Part shown: in pieces, positions 61,501 to 64,000 of the stretch | How positions within the stretch are numbered: position 1 is the first letter of the stretch | Layout: the number at the start of each line of letters is the position of its first letter | NCBI RefSeq assembly: GCF_026230105.1 | Contig: NC_079478.1 | Span: 7,455,653 to 7,519,652 of the forward strand | DNA from: Diorhabda sublineata | Taxonomy: Eukaryota; Arthropoda; Insecta; Coleoptera; Chrysomelidae | DNA: 64,000 nucleotides | Direction of reading: 5' to 3' | Translations under genes and position numbers: made by a program | Notes under the pieces: generated by a model | What the model was told of the DNA's origin: nothing | Seen by the model: the letters and a program-made list of their open reading frames with translations, nothing else | Database searches by the model: none

Positions 61501-61588
61501 TTCTACCATGGGAAGGATGCCGTATCAAACAAATACACAACCGTATTTTATAGCTACGTATCCTTCTGACGAAAAAATATATCGGTAG
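46299..61588 (+). CDS. Chaoptin/artichoke-type leucine-rich-repeat transmembrane protein (9 coding exons)
   Basis: Joining 46299-46571, 46763-47026, 47086-47185, 50282-50571, 51583-51729, 55141-56918, 59028-59320, 60663-60950 and 61005-61588 gives 4017 nt, 1338 codons plus stop. All introns are GT-AG and frame-compatible. Order: signal peptide (DFLLFLLLVT), a Cys-containing LRRNT-like cap (PCRCTLGP), about 40 LRRs (LDLS.N.L type), an LRRCT (NPIICDC...KCSAP...LTCD), a Thr/Pro/Ser stalk, a transmembrane helix (IIGIVGGVVAFIAILIIIIC) and a tail of about 95 residues rich in Pro, Tyr and Ala. Length and layout match insect chaoptin (about 1315 residues) and artichoke, which act outside the cell in photoreceptor adhesion and sensory-organ matrix. 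A helix plus tail differs from the GPI anchor of Drosophila chaoptin, so I leave the symbol open. ATG 46299 is preferred over in-frame 46278 because it follows an acceptor-like TTACAG, suggesting a 5' UTR intron. Confidence 0.88.
46763..47026 (+). CDS. LRR gene coding exon 2
   Basis: Acceptor TTATAG, donor GTAAAT, phase 0 at both ends. It encodes 88 residues with LRRs LRSVDLSGNSL, LVELRLSDNLL and LQILDLSGNGI. Confidence 0.88.
47086..47185 (+). CDS. LRR gene coding exon 3
   Basis: Acceptor TTTTAG after a 59-bp intron. It encodes EFYLGRNSF to MRLLSLENNRI and ends in phase 1 with donor GTAAAT. Too short to appear as a free-standing ORF; supported by LRR spacing on both sides. Confidence 0.82.
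47501..48560 (+). mobile_element. Degenerate mariner in intron 3 of the LRR gene
   Basis: The left end AGCGGGCCGAAAAGTTCGTA and the complement of the right end TGAGGTGAGCTAAAAAATTC, then GTAG, are inverted repeats. TA lies at 47499-47500 and 48561-48562. Translated pieces on the + strand include ENVTYSERSKEAVIDENI (near 47830), VNEFLDMRKLY with KWVPRKLQSIEKQQRIDDSE (about 47980-48080), YLKKGKTINGANYL-like sequence near 48210, and KKKVLFYQDNAP-like sequence near 48310-48345 in mixed frames. It has a different TIR from the other mariners here. Inactive. Confidence 0.78.
49582..49951 (+). pseudogene. Crypton-like tyrosine recombinase N-terminal fragment (intron 3)
   Basis: From ATG 49582: MSVSSKNDEIMRTPPEILEK, AQAATQN, stop, then LPLKSKERYEIIYQKFMDW, FLENVLIACLEKLSKTMKSS and SLWAIYSMLRTTLNFNNNNN. 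KLIALLKRKSDGFRSKKTKS follows. This resembles the helical core-binding part that precedes the catalytic domain in insect Crypton-type tyrosine recombinases and their relatives. It carries in-frame stops and no catalytic Arg-His-Arg-Tyr part follows. Recognition is from memory of the family. Confidence 0.5.
50282..50571 (+). CDS. LRR gene coding exon 4
   Basis: Acceptor TTTTAG. The split codon G|AT joins exon 3 to DVVKSESF. LRRs are LEHIDLSKNLI, LKSLRLAHNRL, LMLLDLSQNYI and LRYLNLSSNLI. Donor GTAAGT, phase 0. Confidence 0.88.
51583..51729 (+). CDS. LRR gene coding exon 5
   Basis: Acceptor TTCCAG, donor GTAAGT, 49 codons, phase 0. It encodes NLDNSHLANLQGLYQLDLSR through LRKLNIGVNSLRT. A longer open frame over this stretch is in the wrong frame. 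Confidence 0.86.
52083..52990 (-). mobile_element. Pogo/Tigger element remnant in intron 5
   Basis: The left end CACTTGAGTCCCGTTAGTCC with GAACACGGGTAATC, and the right end carrying AATCCGAAC and GATCCGAAC, fit the repeated TCCGAA/TTCGGA subterminal motif of Tigger elements. TA precedes the left end. The minus strand encodes FLPPNVTPLLQPMDQGVLQT, the conserved DDE_1 segment (52725-52790). It also encodes LIEDDTLPLVHVVYWAAESW (52635-52690) and the C-terminal RYFGQQSTVTPADVIFMRKW RN-like end (52380-52450) with MRDFMFKK. The N-terminal HTH and first catalytic Asp are missing. Inactive. Confidence 0.75.
53440..53955. repeat. Short TIR elements with CAGGGT ends (intron 5)
   Basis: TACAGGGTATTCTATTTAAA starts at 53759 and its counterpart, the complement TATAGGGTGTCCCACGAATA, ends near 53947. 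Between them is TTCCGGTGGAACCGGAAG. A partial related unit lies at 53444-53522 (GGGTGGTTCTATTTAAAAAA to ACCCTGTATAAA). Non-coding. Confidence 0.5.
54310..54745 (+). pseudogene. Mariner transposase relic (intron 5)
   Basis: A + strand translation near 54405-54500 reads HSMLHEHLAVKKICLRWIPH followed by NLTIDQIKLVQRNTEKK. The C-terminal region near 54645-54740 reads FEVPQSEW-like then NNCSESWFEKLVVKVDIYKE YFVKR. Both are mariner blocks; the whole catalytic core between them is absent. This is another lineage, distinct from 47501-48560. No TIRs were seen. Confidence 0.6.
55141..56918 (+). CDS. LRR gene coding exon 6: main repeat block
   Basis: The largest exon: 592 codons plus 2 bases, about 24 consecutive LRRs of 22-25 residues. 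Acceptor TTTTAG, donor GTAAGT after CTCAG, phase 2. Confidence 0.93.
57150..58400. repeat. Degenerate tandem repeat in intron 6, split by a LINE fragment
   Basis: The phrase GTAATGTCTTTAAATGACYT, then TATCAATTTCTTCTG, recurs at about 57273, 58018 and 58132, with a weaker copy near 58346. Accompanying phrases TAGTCTGCTCA.TTCTTA and ACACAAACTCAA.CG.TTTC recur at 57332 and 58210, and at 57400 and 58060. Units appear to be about 200-240 bp and diverged. Confidence 0.55.
57330..58010 (-). pseudogene. LINE 3' coding fragment (intron 6)
   Basis: The minus-strand frame 57709-57981 reads QQVSRFNYLGVNISSRRNLK, then KASKVNGCLRDIVWRNKVMS and SKSRIYKTYYHICLRN. The next part reads MPEDIWAKWAETQRPNTRRP, then VDRSPKRWYESW (57470-57572). 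This is the region after the RT catalytic motif through the basic GRP.KRW tail of RTE/CR1-like LINEs. It is inserted opposite to the host gene and broken by frameshifts. Possibly the same family as 63640-63955. Confidence 0.7.
59028..59320 (+). CDS. LRR gene coding exon 7
   Basis: Acceptor TTTTAG. Bases AG|G form Arg before YLRLHSLNECS. Irregular LRRs follow (LERLNIETKDS, LKEIGIRGSRL). Donor GTAAGA, phase 1. Chaoptin has similarly irregular repeats at this place. Confidence 0.88.
59658..59780. repeat. Dispersed repeat related to 16050-16200 (intron 7)
   Basis: GGGGAGCCTAAAATATGACG, then CATTTCTGAGGAATTATAGG with GCCTTAAAGTAGGG, matches 16070-16160 in the same orientation. Confidence 0.55.
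60663..60950 (+). CDS. LRR gene coding exon 8: last LRRs and start of LRRCT
   Basis: Acceptor TTTTAG. GGA is formed across the junction and SEIVIRLMNTSITTLPPALF follows. The exon runs into NPIICDCSSRALRRW and CSAPQHLK, phase 1. Donor GTAATA. Confidence 0.85.
61005..61588 (+). CDS. LRR gene coding exon 9: end of LRRCT, membrane helix, cytoplasmic tail
   Basis: Acceptor TAACAG. LLVEIGDDELTCD closes the LRRCT, then a Thr/Ser/Pro/Lys stalk, the membrane helix near 61225-61290, the basic stop-transfer residues RLRM and the tail ending SDEKIYR with TAG at 61586. Confidence 0.9.
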
Positions 61589-62445
61589 CTTTAAGATTAT
61601 GCCATTAAAAGTGACGGTCGTCAAATAAATCTTGGATTTTATAAATCGGCAATCAATAATTCTGTTAATGTTTCCTTGTACTCTAGAGGATAAAAATATA
61701 CAAACGATTTAATTATTTTAAAAAGATGAAATGAGTTTACTAGAATCACACGAATGAGCAGCACATACTACAACAGTTCGTAGGGAAGCTTAGAGATATT
61801 AAATTATTTGTAGGCTTTCTAGGGCTGACTCAGTAAATATCAATCGGAGCAACAGACATCTTCTGAAAATACCAACCGCAAAAGTTGGCGAAACGTCAAG
61901 TAATTATAGTTATTTTAAAAGACGAATAGCCCAAGAAACATTCAAGCGAAAGCTTTTTCTTTATTAACAGCATTCATACATACCCATTGACACGTATACT
62001 ACATAATGTGGTAAGTTATCCACCGCCTTTGTTCATGGGTCAAATTCCAAATCAGTTTAGGGACCGATCGCATTGTTGTTGAGAAACTAATCGAATTAAT
62101 CGGGTCGTAGTCATATGATAGGATCCTTTCTACACTTGTAGACCGGTGGATAAATGGGACGGGTTGATCTGTATTTCTATGGTTTGTTTTTTTTTTAATT
62201 AAAAATTATTTATTTCCCTTAAATGGCTGTCTACTGTTAATTCTCATAAGCATTGTCATAAATTGCTTTCCAATTTATTAAGCACTTTGAGGGCTCGACG
62301 CTCATGAGCTTGGTACACAAAAATCAATTACAACAAACTTCTCAACCTTTATGTCAAGTGTCAAACTTCAAAACATGTCACAAATTAATTGTTAATTCGT
62401 TGCAGTATCCCAAATACAAGATACATGATTAATTGAATAAAAAAT
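61589..62445 (+). other. Presumed 3' UTR of the LRR gene
   Basis: Non-coding sequence after the TAG. Candidate AATAAA polyadenylation signals occur at 61624-61629 and 62436-62441. Which is used cannot be told from the sequence. Confidence 0.4.
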
Positions 62446-63096
62446 ACGAATACTATGGAAACACTTCTTCCTTATTAGGTATATATCCTTTTTAAGCCGT
62501 TTTATATTTTTTTTTCATTAAGTAATAATGCATATTTCCAATTGGTCTCTGAATCCAATAATATGAGAAAATTTTGTTTTAAGCAAACACATCTCCAAAC
62601 ATCCTTCATTACTCAAGGCAATATCGTTAAAAACATTATCAATTTGAAAAAGCTGGGTTGGAATTCTCAATATTATATTATCTAAAATTTAAACTACCCC
62701 CATATCACTGGTAACGTTTAAACCGAAGTTTGTCGGTTAATGCCATCTATAAAACGTGAAAATAGTCGATCTGTGTTTTAAACTGACGTTTGTTGTTTAT
62801 ACTTCAATTGTAAAATTGCCTATGATGTTTTCAATTTCTTAAAAACAGCTTATTGTCATAACAAAATCCTTATGACATAAGCTACATGATTATCTAAATT
62901 TTTCAATACATTTTTGTATAAAGTATATAAATATTTTTACGTACACGCCATATTTTGTTGGTTTTTTATATTTTTATAGATAATTATATATTTAATGAAA
63001 AATATTTCTGTAATAAATGTACGTAGTAATTTATTTTATTTAATGTTGTCTTTATAACGAATTTGTAATATAAAAATGTTTTTCATTGATATTTTT
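62446..63096. other. No gene seen
   Basis: AT-rich, with no features recognised. Confidence 0.45.
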
Positions 63097-63360
63097 TCAA
63101 TGCACAAGGTACTTATATGAATCCACAGAACATACTCGAGTTTTATTTGTCAAAACTACTAAATTTTCTCTGTAACAATGGAGTCTAAAAACTCCAATGG
63201 CTCTTCCACAGGTAAATTGCCAGGCATGAACACACGGACTTTCAACATGATGCACTTCGACGATCATATCAGTGTCTACTATGCCTTGATTTATAGCATA
63301 TGAATGTTCTTGGTTTACTATACAGTCATTAACAGAAAGGCGTTTGGGAAATTCAAACAA
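63097..63360 (-). other. Unrecognised small open frame
   Basis: An 88-codon minus-strand frame bounded by a stop just upstream of a TTG. It has a plausible protein-like composition (VESPCVHAWQFTCGRAIGVF, then CYRENLVVLTNKTRVCSVDS) with five cysteines. No clear ATG is present, so it could be an exon or TE fragment. I do not recognise it. Confidence 0.25.
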
Positions 63361-63639
63361 TTAAATATTTATCTTGACAATTGACATTGACAGTAATGAC
63401 ACCTTTTTATTACATTAACGTCACGATTGGTAAGTGGCAGAACAAAATTTGTGTTGCTGAAGTCGACCTTATTGAGTTTGTTCTGTGTATGAATCATAGC
63501 AACTGGAACTATATTTTTAATCCCAATGTCTTTTTACCATTTTATGGGTAGACAACTAGTACTGCAACAAGCCAATAACAGCGAATTGATTATTGTTGTC
63601 CAAGGAACGTTTCGTCTAAAACTACAATTCAAGCTGTGC

Positions 63640-63955
63640 ATCAAATTTAATTTTCTTGTAGATCCTTCTTATTCTCTGCTATGATTATTATATCTTCTAT
63701 ATCCGATATGTTAATACGTTCTAGTTGTCGGTATCCATTATGAAGTGGTTTACTATTTTCAGCACTTCTAATTGATTCATCCTGGTTAGCTATGAACAGT
63801 AATGAAGTCAGATTGCCTCCTTGTCACTATCCTTATTATGTTGTGAACGTTTCTGACTTCATGTTTCTGCTTATTACCTTCTTTCTTTGTACAGGCATTT
63901 AGTGACTTCTGCTTTTCCGAAATCCACTTTGCGTCTCTTTCAAAGTTGGTTCTAT
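63640..63955 (-). pseudogene. LINE reverse-transcriptase fragment
   Basis: On the minus strand: ETQSGFRKSRSH near 63915 (the RT motif Q.GFR.GRS) and, after frameshifts, DIEDIIIIAENKKDLQ near 63665-63700, a mutated (Y)ADD catalytic block. The intervening RT palm is mostly deleted or scrambled. Confidence 0.65.
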
Positions 63956-64000
63956 TTTAGCTCATAGTCTCTTTTCGATAATTTAGTGGTGTACATAACA

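Noticed and set aside
1..64000. CRISPR arrays, operons or phage-like regions
   Set aside because: No direct-repeat/spacer arrays or prokaryotic gene arrangement. Introns and TE content show eukaryotic DNA.

Overview
This is AT-rich animal genomic DNA, almost certainly from an insect and plausibly a beetle. Three things point that way: a chaoptin/artichoke-type leucine-rich-repeat (LRR) gene with GT-AG introns, a short (CCTAA)n telomere-type tract, and many mariner, hAT, PIF/Harbinger, pogo/Tigger, Penelope and LINE relics of kinds common in insects. There is no bacterial or viral gene organisation. The species cannot be named from the sequence.

Layout. Positions 1-46,000 are gene-poor and filled with transposable-element (TE) remains. 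These are a Tc1/mariner-like relic (1340-1790), mariners with defined ends (2392-3424, 9568-10609, 14530-15490, 28454-29245, 32561-33740, 44640-45610), a decayed intron-less copy of a PHF14-like PHD-finger gene (about 6950-7830), and three copies of a hAT-type MITE with perfect 8-bp target-site duplications (TSDs) at 11655-11870, 21381-21600 and 24339-24507. There is also a Harbinger relic with its MADF partner (17.6-19.0 kb), a long-inverted-repeat element holding a cysteine-rich (CXC-like) protein fragment (25850-27545), a Penelope 3' end with a hammerhead-like fold (37541-38123), and a hAT (38506-41824) interrupted by a second element with long inverted repeats (38721-40273).

Positions 46,299-61,588 hold the only clearly functional gene, on the + strand. 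It has nine coding exons that splice in frame into 1338 codons: a signal peptide, about 40 LRRs, an LRRCT cap, one transmembrane helix and a short cytoplasmic tail. Its introns carry a mariner, a Crypton-like recombinase fragment, a Tigger, another mariner, a LINE and a degenerate tandem repeat.

Positions 61,600-64,000 hold the presumed 3' UTR, an unrecognised small ORF and a LINE reverse-transcriptase fragment on the - strand.

The strongest candidate for something undescribed is the 1553-bp element nested in the hAT. It has an 8-bp TSD, inverted repeats of roughly 170 bp and one long ORF, broken by a single TGA, of a family I can associate only with uncharacterised multi-copy insect proteins. 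The hAT reading frame continues cleanly across the insertion site, so the boundaries are firm.
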